Below are positions 44,886 through 56,599 of a stretch of 64,000 nt of DNA, piece by piece. The stretch covers positions 10,435,501 to 10,499,500 of the forward strand of contig BSBM01000596.1 of assembly GCA_027924585.1 (NCBI GenBank), written 5' to 3'. Position 1 is the stretch's first letter, and every line of letters starts with the position of its first letter. The stretch is from Larix kaempferi. Lineage: Eukaryota; Streptophyta; Pinopsida; Pinales; Pinaceae. The notes beneath the pieces are model-generated. The model was not told the origin of the DNA, made no database searches, and was given only the letters and a program-made list of their open reading frames with translations. Made by a program: the position numbers and the translations under genes.

Positions 44886-45752
44886 TATAACCCCTAAACC
44901 CTTTTATCACTACGCACTTAACACCCAACACCTAAGCCCTGGTTTATCCACAAGCACTTAAGCCCTTAATGTCCAACCTCTAAAACCCTAACCCACTAAG
45001 CCTGGAACCCTTTATCCATTTAACTCTAAGCCCTTAACCCCTAACACCAAATCCCTAGTTAACTTACTAGCCCATACAACATGAAGCCCAAAACCATTGA
45101 AGATAAGGAGGGATAGGGAAAAATGGAAATATTTTAGTGGTAAGGAAATATTAAACAAGGTTTCAAGGACAATGTTTTGTTTAGATATAGAAGGAACACT
45201 CGAGCGTTATGTATTTCTATAATGCTCGAGTGTTATGTACTTCTATAACGCTCGAGCGTTATATAAATAAATAACACTTGAGCTTTATGTCTTTATATAA
45301 TGCTCGAGCGTTATAGAATATCATAACGCTCGAGCAGTATGGAAATACGTAACACTCGAGCATTCCTTTTATATCTAAAAAAACATTATCCTTGAAACCT
45401 TGTTTAATATTTCCTTACTAGTAAAATATTTATTTTATTTTCCTATCCCTCCTTATCTTTAAGGGTTTTGGGCTTCATGTTGTATGGGTTAGGAGGTTAA
45501 CTAGGGATTTGGTGTTAGGTATTAAGAGCTTAGAGTTAAAGGGATAAAGGGTTCTGATTTTAAGGGGTTAGGAGGTTAACTAGGGATTTGGTGTTAGGTA
45601 TTAAGAGCTTAGAGTTAAAGGGATAAAGGGTTCTGATTTTAAGGGGTTAGGGTTTTAGAGGTTAGACATTAATGACTTAAATGTTTGTGGATAAACTAGG
45701 GCTTAGGTTTTGGGTGTTAAGTGCTTAGAGAAAAAGGGGTTTAGGGGTTAAG
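44886..45752. repeat. Large imperfect inverted repeat centred on array B
   Basis: The left arm 44886-45188 pairs with the right arm 45371-45752 as reverse complement. Examples are AACAAGGTTTCAAGGA (left) against TCCTTGAAACCTTGTT (right), CATACAACATGAAGCCCAAA against TTTGGGCTTCATGTTGTATG, and ACACCAAATCCCTAGTTAAC against GTTAACTAGGGATTTGGTGT. The right arm is longer because of a 79-bp tandem duplication. The loop is the seven-unit palindromic array. Confidence 0.9.
45193..45370. repeat. Array B: seven 26-bp palindromic CTCGAG-centred units
   Basis: Units start at 45193, 45219, 45245, 45271, 45297, 45323 and 45349, an exact 26-bp period. The third unit carries the perfect palindrome ATAACGCTCGAGCGTTAT at 45245-45262. 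The last unit ends GAGCATTCCTTTT, much like the last unit of array A (GAGCATTCCTGTT), so both arrays share seven units and the same end. Substitutions are mostly CG to TG or CA. Confidence 0.9.
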
Positions 45753-47304
45753 GGCTTTAGGGGTTAAGGGATTGATGGCACCAATGTTAGAGGGTTAGGG
45801 TTCAAGAGGTTAAGCATTAAGGGTGAAGGGTTTAAGTGTTAAGGGTTTGTATTAATTAAGGTCTTATGGGCTAGTGGTTAAGGACATAAGGGTTAGGGTA
45901 TTGGTGGTTATTTAAGAGGTGAGGCCTTCAGGGGTTAGCAGATTTACAGGCTAAGGGTTTTAGAGATCTAGGGTTAGGATGTTAGGGTTGAGTTGGTTAA
46001 GGATTAAGTGTCAAGGGGTTAAAGGATTAAAGGCTTATGGGTCAAGTGATTAATGGATTCAAGGAGATGAGGAATTGGGATTTTCTAGGGATTTATGGGT
46101 TTTTGGATTTAGAGATTATCGGTTAGGGGTTTTAGTGTTTGGGGGTTAATTAGGACTTAGGTGTTATGGGTTAAGAGTTTAGAGGTAAATGCATAAAGTG
46201 GTTAATAATTTTAAATATTTATGGGTTAGGGAGTTAATCAGATAGGGGTTTTATGGATTATGGGATTTAGGGGTTACAAAATTTAAGGCTCAATGGTTAG
46301 GTGGAGAGGGTTTAATGGGTTAGGGGTTCAGGCACAAGAAGTTAAAGGTTTAATTGTTTCTAGGGGTTAAGGGCTTCGAGATTCAGGTATATGGAATTTT
46401 GAGATTCAGGTATCTGGAATTTCAGCATTATGGATTAGGTTTTTTAGTGGTTAGGGGTGCAATAGGTCTTAGGGGTTGTGGGATTAGAGATAAAGTGGCT
46501 ATGGGGTTTAGGGGTTAGGGGCCATAGGGGTTAATTGATTTAGTGCTTTGGGGCTATTTTGTTAGGTTTTATGAGTTTAGGCATTAATGGTGAAGGTGTT
46601 AAAGGGTTAACGGCTTATAAGGGGTAAATTAGAGCTTAGAGGCTAATGCACAAGCCCAAGCAAGAATGCCAAAGACGAGAGAGGAGAAGTCAATATAGAA
46701 GGAGAGAGCTCAAGCAAGCATAGAGATCTCATTAAAATTAAGAACACACATCCAAACGTAAAGCGCATAATAAAATGTAGGGCATGTTATCACAAGGGAG
46801 GATGCACATGCAAACATAGTGTAGAGGTAAACAATTATTTTACCTCTATAGGGTAAACTAGAGCTTAGAGGGCTAATGGTTAAATTATTAGAGGTAAACA
46901 ATTAAAGGAATTAAGTGGTTTAACAGTTACGGGTTTTAGTGGTAAATGAATTTAGGGCCATGAGCTTAGGGGGTTAGGTTTTAATAGGTTAGGCATGTGC
47001 TATAGTGTTAAGGGCTTAGGGCGTTAGAGGATAAGGCGATCAATGTGCGGAGATAAGGGATTAATTAAGGGACTAGGGATTTAAGGAGTAATACCTTTAT
47101 AGGTTAAGGGATTTAGGGATCAATGATTAATGGGGTAAGGGATTAGGTGGTTGGGGATGTATGGATTTAGGGGGTTTGGGACTTAGGAATTATGGGTTTA
47201 TGCCTTTAATTTTCCTCTCTCACCATTCCTCTCCCCGACTCCTTAAATTTCTGTCCTCTCTCCTCATTTATTCAGGATGAAGAAATATTTTGAGGTGTGT
47301 GAGA

Positions 47305-47441
47305 TGTTGGAGGAGCCTAAGTCGGCATGTCGACTAGGCCCTCTGCTCGACTTATTGTAAAACACGTCGACAATTGCGTCGACCAGAACATGTCAGTTTA
47401 GGTCGGTTGGTTGAACCGACAAGAGGTTATATAACTGTATG

Positions 47442-47490
<49 letters not shown>

Positions 47491-47622
47491 CTGGTGAGCT
47501 GACCTATTGAGTTAACTTAGATCTATTCTTATATGTATTGTTCTGCATCTTTCCGAGTAATAAAAGGCATGTGTTGTCTCCATCTTCTTGTCTGTTGTAT
47601 CTGTATCTTGTGTGCTTTCTCA
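47305..47622 (+). repeat. Possible solo LTR
   Basis: The stretch begins TGTTGGAGGAGCC and ends CTTTCTCA. It contains a TATA-like region, the pattern GTAATAAAAGG that could serve as a poly(A) signal, and a T/C-rich 3' part, which is LTR-like. The 5-bp flanks do not match, and no partner is seen. TCGAC phrases recall the E8 LTR. Low confidence. Confidence 0.35.
47444..47488. repeat. (AT)n microsatellite
   Basis: About 45 bp of pure alternating AT inside the possible LTR. Confidence 0.95.
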
Positions 47623-47781
47623 TATATAATATGTATCACTAGTAACAATGCAACCCCCTTGAATACAACACCCCCCTGGTAGCAATGAAACATGATTCAA
47701 TTTCCTACATTTCATCTTTTTTATTCTAAGCAAGATATCTTGTGTAAGTATCTCAAAAAAACCAAGTAAGTTGAGGGATGC

Positions 47782-48000
47782 TTGATTTTGCAGTTTTCTA
47801 TTGCATCTAATGCGCCAAAAGTGACCCTCATTAGCTTGCACTCACCCATGCACTACATCAGGGAACTAGTGCAGAACAAGACCATCTCATTGTATTATTG
47901 TTCTACAGAGGAGATGATTGCAGCTATTTTCACAAATTTTTTGATTAATGGATTTGAGATCCTGACTCTAATTGGGGATTTGAGATCCTATCACCACTAA
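47782..48000 (+). pseudogene. E7 RNase H C-terminal remnant
   Basis: The peptide MHYIRELVQNKTISLYYCST followed by EEMIAAIFTNFL matches the conserved Copia ending H-(F/Y)-I-R-E-x-V ... Y-C-x-T-x-x-x-x-A-D-I-F-T-K-x-L. It lies 3.1 kb right of where E7 coding stops, on the same strand, and so is most simply its displaced end. Confidence 0.7.
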
Positions 48001-50985
48001 TTGTGATCTAATGCACCCTTTTCTGATTGATTTGCATGAAAAACTCACAATTGCACCCTCCTTGGTCAGTTAACTAACAATAGCTTCAGTTAAATGAGTT
48101 TTGGTTGAGTTGAGTTGAGTTTGGGACTTCTGTAGCACTCTATTGGTGACAATTCCTATGCTAGAATGACATGGATTCGAATTCTCCTAGGATAATTGAA
48201 TTCTCTCCCTTGTAACATATATGTTGACTTTATTGATTAATGGATCATAACACATATTTATGTTTCTACCTGAGTTCCAATGCATGATTATTTTTACTGC
48301 TCATTTTAGTGCAATTTTCACTGTAATTCATCTTTTCTGCTCATTGTTTTCACTACGAGGTATTCTCAGCTCTATGATCTGATGTGTTCTAGAATTTCAT
48401 AGGGGATTTGTAGAGGGCTCAACATGATGTGCTTTGGGTTATTTGGATTTCTTCTCCTACTATTTGAGTATTATGTAACTCCAAATAATATTATTATTGG
48501 GAGATATGCTTCATCTCTACATTTGGTATCTTTCAATTTTTCCATTTTTTTAAGATATTTGGTCCATAATATTTGATACTATAGTACGTGATTCTCCATT
48601 TTTGTACCATCAAGGACTACCATTCATAGTATGAACCATAAAATTGACTAGCCAATGCTTATATTACAAGTAACACATTTGCTAAAAGTGATTCAAAATC
48701 ATTGTAACATACATTGCATTAAATATGCAGCATACTTTTCAACTTTTCTTATTGTTGCGATAATTCAATGTTTATATTCAATATCACGCAACTACATTTT
48801 GAATAAAATTTACTTCACACACACATCTAATCCCTCTAAAGGTATCTTCCACACGTTACTAAAATCAACACCAATACCCATGCAAGTCCACTTGCAACAT
48901 TCAAACAATTAACACACAAAATCCATACAAATCCTCCCACAATGTTTAGATAGGAATAAAATATCCATGCAATTCCAACCACAACTAAAAATATTGGACA
49001 TGGGTTCTTTAGAGTGTATTAATGGCACACCTAACATAATTTGCACAATGAATGCAATTATACATGCAAGACAACAACAAACCTCAAAGTGGGTCATAAG
49101 GCTTACAATTAATATGGGCCATTTACAAATTATGTAAAGATAATGATCATAGGTCCACTTTTTAATCTCACATTCAATAATATTTAGATTTTAACAAGCC
49201 ATGATAACCAACAAACCACATTATTTTAAATACATGTTCCTACATCAATAAAAACCAATAACATAACGATGCCTTTATTTACAAATATCATCATCTACAT
49301 AATTCTTTTGCAATCATCCTCATTTGAAATACTCTTTTGCAAATATTATCCCTTCTCATTAAGATGCAATTTTTCCTTCATTATTTTGTAGGAGACCCCT
49401 TCTTTGTATCTTAACATCAGTAATACACAGGTTTCAAGTTTATTCTCATCCTTTACCATATGTTTCACATGTTATATTATATTTATTTGTAAACCCAACT
49501 CACAATCAACCACATTTTTTTGTATATCCCACAATAACAAAAAGATAAGAAAAAATATAACAATCATTATGATTGCTTTATGAACCTTTAAACCTCAATT
49601 TTCATGACCATGAACCATAGTTACCGGATTCGGCCCTATGTCTAACTGCGCCCGAATCCGTTTCTTCCGAATCGGATTATCGTGACTCATTTAAAGTTGT
49701 TTACCTAGGATAAATGTGGGATAATTAGGGTTAATTAGGGTTAGGGTTCCAAATCCCTAATTCCTAATTTTGGGATGAGTGTCGCACCCAGATTCTTTAG
49801 TCGATTCCTATCACCCACGGTTCATGTAACCTTGCCATGAACTCTAATACCATGTGAATAATAAAACTTCCTCTCTAATACCATGTAATAAGTAACCCTT
49901 AAAGCTAAAAACATAACTAACACTTAAAAAGCTAGAAACATAATAATTATGCTTTGCTTATAAAAATTAAACAAAATCAAAATTATCTTAAAAGAAAATC
50001 TTACAAGAAACATAACATAAATAAATCTTTTGCTTATAAAAACTTAATCAACAAAATCGAAATTATCTTAAAAGAAAATCTTACAAGAAACATAATATAA
50101 ATAAATCTAAGAAAATCTTACAAGAAACATAATAAATAAATCTTTACAAGAAAATTTGAAAATTTAGTCATCAAAAGTCCTTCTAGCCCTATCAAGCTAT
50201 TTAATAGTTGCTCCCTCACCAATCAACATGGTTGGCCAGTGCGAAGGTTAAATTTAGTTTTCAAAGAATTCATGTAGTTCTCTTATTTCTATCTAACCTG
50301 GTATATGCGAGAACGTTTAAACTCTCCATACGCTATTGTTATGTTTTCATGAGCTGGTGAAGGAAAATATATATTTGTTTTTGTAACTCTGCATCGTTAA
50401 AGTTTGTGTGTAAGAAACGTAATTAAATAAAGTTTCTGCTCTCTGACCAACAACAAAAAGACGTTTATATATGTTCGGTGGTACTGGCTGCACGCATTGC
50501 AATGCATGGCTATCTTTCATACAAGTTGGCTGATAACATCCATCAATTCAATTTTTACATGGGTTGGGGTCGATTCCATACAGCTTCCAGTACACAATAT
50601 TTTTTTTTTTCAATTTCATTTGATTTGCTCTTGTGCTTTCTTCCACGCTATAACGTATAAACTACAACTTTCAGATCAACAACTTTGTTTATTTTCTTCT
50701 CTAATTTCATTTGATGTGATCACAACTTTGTTTATTTTCTTCCACGCCATAATGTACAACTTTCATATCAACAACTTAATAGATACACGTTATAACAATG
50801 AAAAGTAAACAACTATTTAAAACTTTCTGGAATTGTCTTAAAACCATCGGATATATTCCAGCACTTATTCTAATCATATCTTAATCACTAGAATAGATGC
50901 TGCCGAAGAGTGTCTTGGAGGTTCCAGTCAAATCTCAATAACTAGAATATATATTAAAGGAATATATATTAAAGGAACATTGCCT
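48001..50985. other. AT-rich spacer without recognised features
   Basis: Roughly 3 kb with no coding pattern. A short TTAGGGTTAATTAGGGTTAG phrase sits at 49727-49748, and locally duplicated phrases (AAAATCTTACAAGAAACATAA) recur at 50000-50150. Nothing here can be assigned. Confidence 0.5.
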
Positions 50986-50990
50986 TAGAG

Positions 50991-51480
50991 GTGTGGAAAT
51001 AGAGGGGAGATCTTCCCTTTCAAAAGATATGAAATATATTTTAACACATATTCCAATCATACCTCAATCATTAAAGGCGAGGTGTGGAAATAGAGGGGAG
51101 ATCTTCCTTTTCAAAAGATATAAAATATATTTTAACACATACTTTAATCATATCTTAATCATTGAAGTTATGGAAATTGAAGATATTTTTTTTCTAAAGA
51201 TATGAAATATATTTTAATACATATTCCAATTATTAAAGGTATGGAAATTGAAGATATATATTTTTTAAATGATATGGAAATATATTCAAATAAATTTTCA
51301 CTCCAAGAGTGCTTTAAATGTGGAAATTGAGGGGAGGTGTGGAAATGTATGGTAATCTTCCTTTTAAATGTGGAGATATCTTTTAACATGTTTTTTAAAT
51401 GATGTGGAGATATCTTTTAACATGTTTTTTAAATGATGTGGAGATATCTTTTAACATATTTTTCCTTAGCATATTCTAAT
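50991..51480. repeat. Degenerate repeats, forward orientation
   Basis: Two copies of a 91-bp unit start at 50991 and 51082 (GTGTGGAAATAGAGGGGAGA). Shorter derivatives with GATATGAAATATATTTTAA and GGTGTGGAAAT follow to 51480. Three copies of TTTTTTAAATGATGTGGAGA-like phrases lie at 51370-51450. The same motifs recur reversed at 52270-53460. Confidence 0.7.
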
Positions 51481-51524
51481 TATTTTTTATTAGAAGATAT
51501 GCCCATGTTTTTTAAAAGGGAAGA

Positions 51525-51908
51525 TTTCATGTTGTTATGTAATGTTTTACCACCTCAAATTTGAATTCAATCATCATTATACTTTTGTTAATTTTCACAA
51601 ACAATTTCATGTTGTTATATCATATCTTACCACCTTAGAGTTGAATTCAATCATCATTATACTTTTGTTAATTTGCATAAACACTTTTTAAAATTATTTG
51701 ATACTATACAAAGAGTTATACTATTATATTTTTGTTAATTTGTATAAACACTTTCAAAATTTATTTGACACTAACCAAGAGTTGTACTATATCAACTAAC
51801 ATTGGAATGCATGTTGTCCTTTAACAACTTGTGGTTGCCTGCAAAATACCTCAAATTGGAATGCATGTTGTCCTTTAACAACTTGTGGTCGCCTACAAAA
51901 TACCTCAA
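51525..51908. repeat. Two short tandem duplications (80 bp and 54 bp)
   Basis: TTTCATGTTGTTAT starts copies at 51525 and 51605 (80 bp). ATTGGAATGCATGTTGTCCT starts copies at 51801 and 51855 (54 bp, nearly identical). Confidence 0.85.
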
Positions 51909-52269
51909 AGATTATAAAAAGTGACCATGAAGCACGTGAACAATTGTAAATTGTTGAGAAAGAAGAAGTGCCTCAATATATGTATTGATTCACATATTAA
52001 AGTATATCACTGATTGTTGTATTTTTTCATCCCATTAATAAGATCTCTCTTTTTTCCTTCCCTAATTTAGTGTAGTATTTGTTGAAATTCTTATTGTTGT
52101 ATTTGTTGAAGTTTGTGTTCACTTAGAATTCATATTTCTATAAGTTGGATACATATGTTTTATTTCTTTGAATTGAAATGTTAAATGGCTAAGCGTGTTT
52201 AGAAAAAAGTGTAGTTGTTTGCTTGACATATTTACAACCACACTCACAAATGATTTTTTAAAGTCTCCA

Positions 52270-53460
52270 TGTTATTACTTGGACGCTTTCCATTAGACCA
52301 CACTAGTGTGGCCATTTCCACCAATGTTAATCACCACTTGTCCTTTAAAATAGAAGATATACCCTCCATTCCACATATCTTAATCAACCCATGTCCTTTA
52401 AAAGGGAAGATCTCCATTTCCACACATATTCTAGCTCTATCTCAATCATTACATGCGGTGTCATTTAAAATGGAAGATGTCACCTCCATTTCCACATATT
52501 TCAACTACCTTTATGTCTTTTAAAAATAAAAATAAAAACTAGTCCCTCTATTTCTTGATATCTCAATTATTCCATGTTTAAAAAAAAGATGTACATGAAC
52601 TATGACCCAATATCTCAATTACTCCATGTCCTTTAAAATGGGACATCTCTCAATTTCCACATATCTCAACCACCCCATATCCTCTAAAATGAAGATCTAC
52701 CCTCCATTTCCACATATTTCAATTACCCCATGTCATTTAAAATGGAAAATCTTCCCTTCATATCCACACATATTCTAGTTATATCTTAATCACTCCATAA
52801 CATGTCCTTTTAAAAGTGAACATTTTACCTCCATTTCCACATATCTCAACAACCCTGTGTCCTAAAAAAAAAAACTCAACCCTCCATTTCCACATATCTC
52901 AACCACCTAAACCCCCTTATGACCTCTATTTTTAAATATCTCAACCACCCCTTGTCCTTAAAAAAAATTAACCCTCGATTTCCACCTATCTCAACCATCC
53001 AAGATCCCCTATAGCCTTGTCTTTAAAAGTGAATTCCAATCCTCTCTCAATAAGTGAAATATGTACTTATTACCAATCCCCTCAATTCTCTACATGGCCC
53101 GCCCTTCAAAAAGGAAGATTCCCATTATATTTCAAAAGTGAGATATATATTTCAGTAAGTGAGATATATGCTAATGTTCCAATCATATTTAAAAAAAAAA
53201 CAGAACTAACACATATTCTAATGATCTAGATATGACTAGAACCCTTGGAATTTGTGTCAAGCACATATTGAAAGAGCAACCATTGAGATAATCTAATGGA
53301 ATATATCCCGTACCATCATTCCCATGTTTGTAAAGGAAAGATCTACCCCTCCATTTAACACCTCCTAACACATATTCCGGTGATTGAGAGAAGACTGGAG
53401 TATATCCTCGCTTTTAAAAGTGAAGATGTACCCTCCATTTCAACACTCTTCCTCATTTTT
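52270..53460. repeat. Degenerate repeats, reverse orientation, upstream of the CCR-like gene
   Basis: About 20 imperfect copies of CCTCCATTTCCACATATCTC, each joined to (A/T)CACCCCATGTCCTTTAAAA, spaced 40-70 bp apart. This is the reverse complement of the 50991-51480 motif, so the two clusters face each other across about 800 bp. The right end lies about 100 bp before the CCR-like start codon. Confidence 0.75.
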
Positions 53461-53567
53461 CTACTTGGATTTGAGAGGAAGCTTTAGTACATAGCTGTTC
53501 ACTGCTTGATGCTTGTATCTGTTAAGCTGTTGATCTCAGAATTGATTTCTAAAGCTGGGTAGAAAGC

Positions 53568-55378
53568 ATGGGATCAGATCAAATGAAGCAGGAAGAGAAA
53601 ACTGATAAGACAGTTTGCGTGACGGGAGCAGGGGGATTCATTGCCTCATGGCTGGTCAAGATGCTCCTCGCCAAAGGCTATATTGTAAGAGGAGCAGTTC
53701 ACAGCAACCCAGCTGGTATAATTATTACCATATGATTTTCAGTTAATTAGGTAGTTTTGCATTGAATGGTTATTCTAACTGCTTCACGGATTTGACAACT
53801 ACAGATGATGAGCGGAAGTATGAGCATCTGAGAGAGTTGGAAGGCGCAAAAGAGAGGCTTCAGCTTATGAAAGCTGATATCCTCGACTACCAGAGCTTAG
53901 TCGCAGCTATCCAAGGCTGCGACGGTGTCTTCCACACAGCTTGCCTTCTAACCAATAACCCTGTAAGTAATTATGGCTTCTTAGACAAGCAGCTTTAGGG
54001 TTTCCAATTTATGAATGTGGAAAACCTAAAAGCATTAGGTATTATTCCTTTTTTCTGATTGTTTGTTTGGTAAATCATCTTTGAGTTGAATTTCATTTCA
54101 TGTGAATAATTCTCCTTCTGGGTACTAAATGGAAGATCAAAATCATAACAAATAATAAAGTCTATCGACTAATTTGATGATACAGGAGCGGGTGATAGAG
54201 CCAGCGGTGACCGGCACAAGGAATGTTATGGAGGTGTGTGCAGAAATGGGAGTGAAACGCGTTGTGTTTACATCTTCTATCGGCGCGGTTTACATGGACC
54301 CTCACAGAGACCCACTCGCCACAGTAGATGACGACTGTTGGAGCGATTTGGACTACTGCATACAAACCAAGGTATTAGGTTTATTGTTTTTCCACTTTGA
54401 CAACACATATATGCAGATTATAGGTTAATGAATCTTCTGGGTAATATCATGGACTAATTTATTACTTTGGTCTGGCTTTTGCATTACAGAATTGGTATTG
54501 TTATGCAAAGATCTTGGCAGAGAAATTAGCATGGGAAATTGCCGAGAAAAGGAATCTAGAGGTGGCAGTGATCAGTCCGAGTATAGTTTTGGGTCCCTTG
54601 TTGCAGCCCTCCATGAACATCAGCACTGCTCATATTATGAAATACCTGACAGGTGGGTGGTTAATCTACATATATATAACCATCGCTTCTGGGATTTTTG
54701 TGGTTATATGGTTTTCTTTTAAATTGCATTTGAGAAGTCCAGATTGATTTATGCTTAAAAATGGATATAAACCTTTTTGGTTCTGAACACCTGCGTGATA
54801 AATTTCATTACCAACAAATATAGGTAGCCAGGAATTATGATACAAAAATGGGTACAAATTTTCCAAAATAACCCAACAATATATATATATCTAGTAAGTG
54901 GATTGCTAATTTAATAGCAATGGATGTCAGGGTCAGCAAAGACATATGCAAACGCAACTCAGGCATATGTGGATGTGAGGGACGTGGCAGAGGCTCACAT
55001 TTTAGTGTATGAAACGCCTTCAAGCAGTGGCCACAGATATCTGTGTGCGGAATCGAACCTTCACAGAGGGGATCTGGTACATTTGTTGGCTGAATTGTGC
55101 CCCCAGTATCCACTTCCTACCAAGTATGCAGCGACTATCATATATATTTAGCAGTGGATTACATCTACAGTCTAATTCTAAATTGATGAATTAAGTCGTT
55201 GGGAATGAAATTTGCCCTGAATACATGTTGCAGGTGTTCAGACGAAGAAAACCCAAGAAAGCAGCCTTATAAGTTTTCCAATCAGAAGCTCAGAGATTTG
55301 GGGCTCTCATTCACCCCAATAAAGAAGTGTTTGGCTGATACGGTGGCCAGCTTACAGTGCAAGGGCTCTCTTCAATAG
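53568..55378 (+). CDS. CCR-like: Cinnamoyl-CoA reductase family protein (six exons)
   Basis: Six exons join into 993 nt, 330 codons: 53568-53715, 53805-53962, 54186-54371, 54490-54652, 54931-55123 and 55234-55378; all five introns are GT..AG. The family is an NADPH-dependent short-chain dehydrogenase that reduces hydroxycinnamoyl-CoA thioesters to aldehydes, the entry step of monolignol synthesis in the cytosol. The N-terminal Rossmann motif [14 protein letters not shown] is at residues 18-31, [12 protein letters not shown] near 130-141 supplies the catalytic Ser, and NWYCYAK at 165-171 supplies Tyr167 and Lys171. True CCRs normally have NWYCYGK, and the cofactor-binding R in RGTVR is His here (RGAVH, 41-45), so CCR-like is safer than CCR. 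The C-terminal [18 protein letters not shown] is family-typical. The start ATG precedes the Rossmann fold by the usual distance; Met6 is an alternative. Confidence 0.93.
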
Positions 55379-56594
55379 CTTCTACGAGCTTCATGGCTAG
55401 GCGAGAATAATATCTTGATTAGCTTTTACGAATTTCATGTGTCAGTTACATTAAAATCTTTTATTTTTTATTACCAAATTTAAAAGTTCTTATAATCTTT
55501 ACATTACCATTCAAAAGATGGCTTTATATATTTTTGTAATACAGTGAAATTAAACCCCACTCCACCCTGTATTTTCTATACACCAAGTGAGTTACAATCT
55601 TTTACCCAAGGGTGGCTGTACTTTGCAAGAGTCAATCATTAATAATTTTCATGTCATTGCTATATTCATTGTTACCTATTAAAATTTACACGCCTTAATA
55701 ACTATTTGGCCCTTATGACCTTTTCAGGGATTGAAGTGCCTTTGCATAGATTGAAGTGACAGAGCATTCCAATTCCAATGAATTTATGTTTTTTTTACAA
55801 TCTTTTGTACATAATAATGTCAAAATTTATATGTAAATTTCCTATTATTTATGGAAATTAGAAAAATAAAATAATAAAGATATTTAGTTATTTTATATTA
55901 AATTTTAATTTTTTTACATATTTATATTTAAATAATATATATAATATTCAATAAAAATATAAATTTATTATTAACATTTATAAATGTTAATAAATATTAT
56001 TAACTTATATATATTTTACATTAAAAATACAAAAAATATAAAATAAAAAGTTTATTTTAGAAAAATAGAAAAAAAATTCACATTTAAATGGATAAATCTT
56101 GAAATATTATTTTTTCAGCCTTAAATTAAAACACATTAATCATAATGTTGTCTTTACCCAATTCTTATATAAAATGTGTTTTTCGTTTTTTTAATTAGAC
56201 TTTCTCATAGACAATTGAAAAAAAAATTAACCAAATTATTACAAGAATCGAAATTTAGGTTCCACGAGTTTAGGCTTCACACTTTATGCCTAATTCTAAA
56301 AGTTCAAAGTATGCCTAACTTTAAAAGTTTCAAGGTATGCAAAATAAAATCTAGGGCCACTACTTTGCTTGGTTTTATGATTAGGCTCACTTCTCTTTCA
56401 TAACATGCCCTTCCTTAATGTAAACCTATAAACTAAGCCCTTGTGTCATGTACGTCCTAAATCTATAAACTAAGCCCGTGTGTCATGTAAGTCCTATAGA
56501 AATAACACGTACCCAAGCCATTGTTCAATTTTTTTTTTAAATGTATTTCCTACCCTGATATCAAGTTATTAACCCAAGCTAGATATGATAGAAT
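55379..56594. other. Intergenic, AT-rich
   Basis: The 3' side of the CCR-like gene. The stretch 55840-56100 is extremely AT-rich (long runs of A, T and TATAAA-like words). Poly(A)-type signals are too common here to choose one. No coding pattern. Confidence 0.5.
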
Positions 56595-56599
56595 ACAAT
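56595..56599. other. E8 left target-site duplication (ACAAT)
   Basis: ACAAT directly precedes the LTR start TGATCCAC, and the same five bases follow the 3' LTR at 62403-62407. Confidence 0.9.

Larger units (their letters stand above)
44661..47304. repeat. Telomere-like (TTTAGGG-type) repeat island inside E7
   Basis: About 2.6 kb made largely of degenerate heptamer-like phrases: CCCTAAAC and CCTAACCC on the left (44880-45060), TTAGGGTTT, GGGGTTTAGGGGTTA and TTAAGGG on the right (45470-47200). The core is an inverted repeat with array B at its centre. The ends carry about 100 bp direct repeats (44689-44790 and 47163-47262, both with GGATTTAGGGGGTTTGGGAC followed by a CT-rich stretch). A C/T-rich run (CTCTCTCTCTC) lies at 44808-44820. 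A 79-bp tandem duplication lies at 45487-45644. Confidence 0.75.
42786..48000 (+). mobile_element. E7: Ty1/Copia element lacking integrase, split by a 2.6 kb island
   Basis: The left part (42786-44660) runs from the protease region to mid RNase H. A C-terminal RNase H piece appears at 47840-47960 (MHYIRELVQNKTISLYYCST, then IFTNFL), so E7 looks interrupted by the telomere-like island plus a possible LTR. About 80 RNase H codons between the two parts are not seen. The family is the same as E6. No LTRs are recognised. Confidence 0.7.

Noticed and set aside
44886-45752. Ancestral chromosome end-to-end fusion
   Set aside because: A fusion leaves TTTAGGG followed by CCCTAAA; here the order is reversed and the centre is a defined array.
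47305-47622. Full retrotransposon starting at 47305
   Set aside because: No primer site or gag follows; only a possible solo LTR can be supported.
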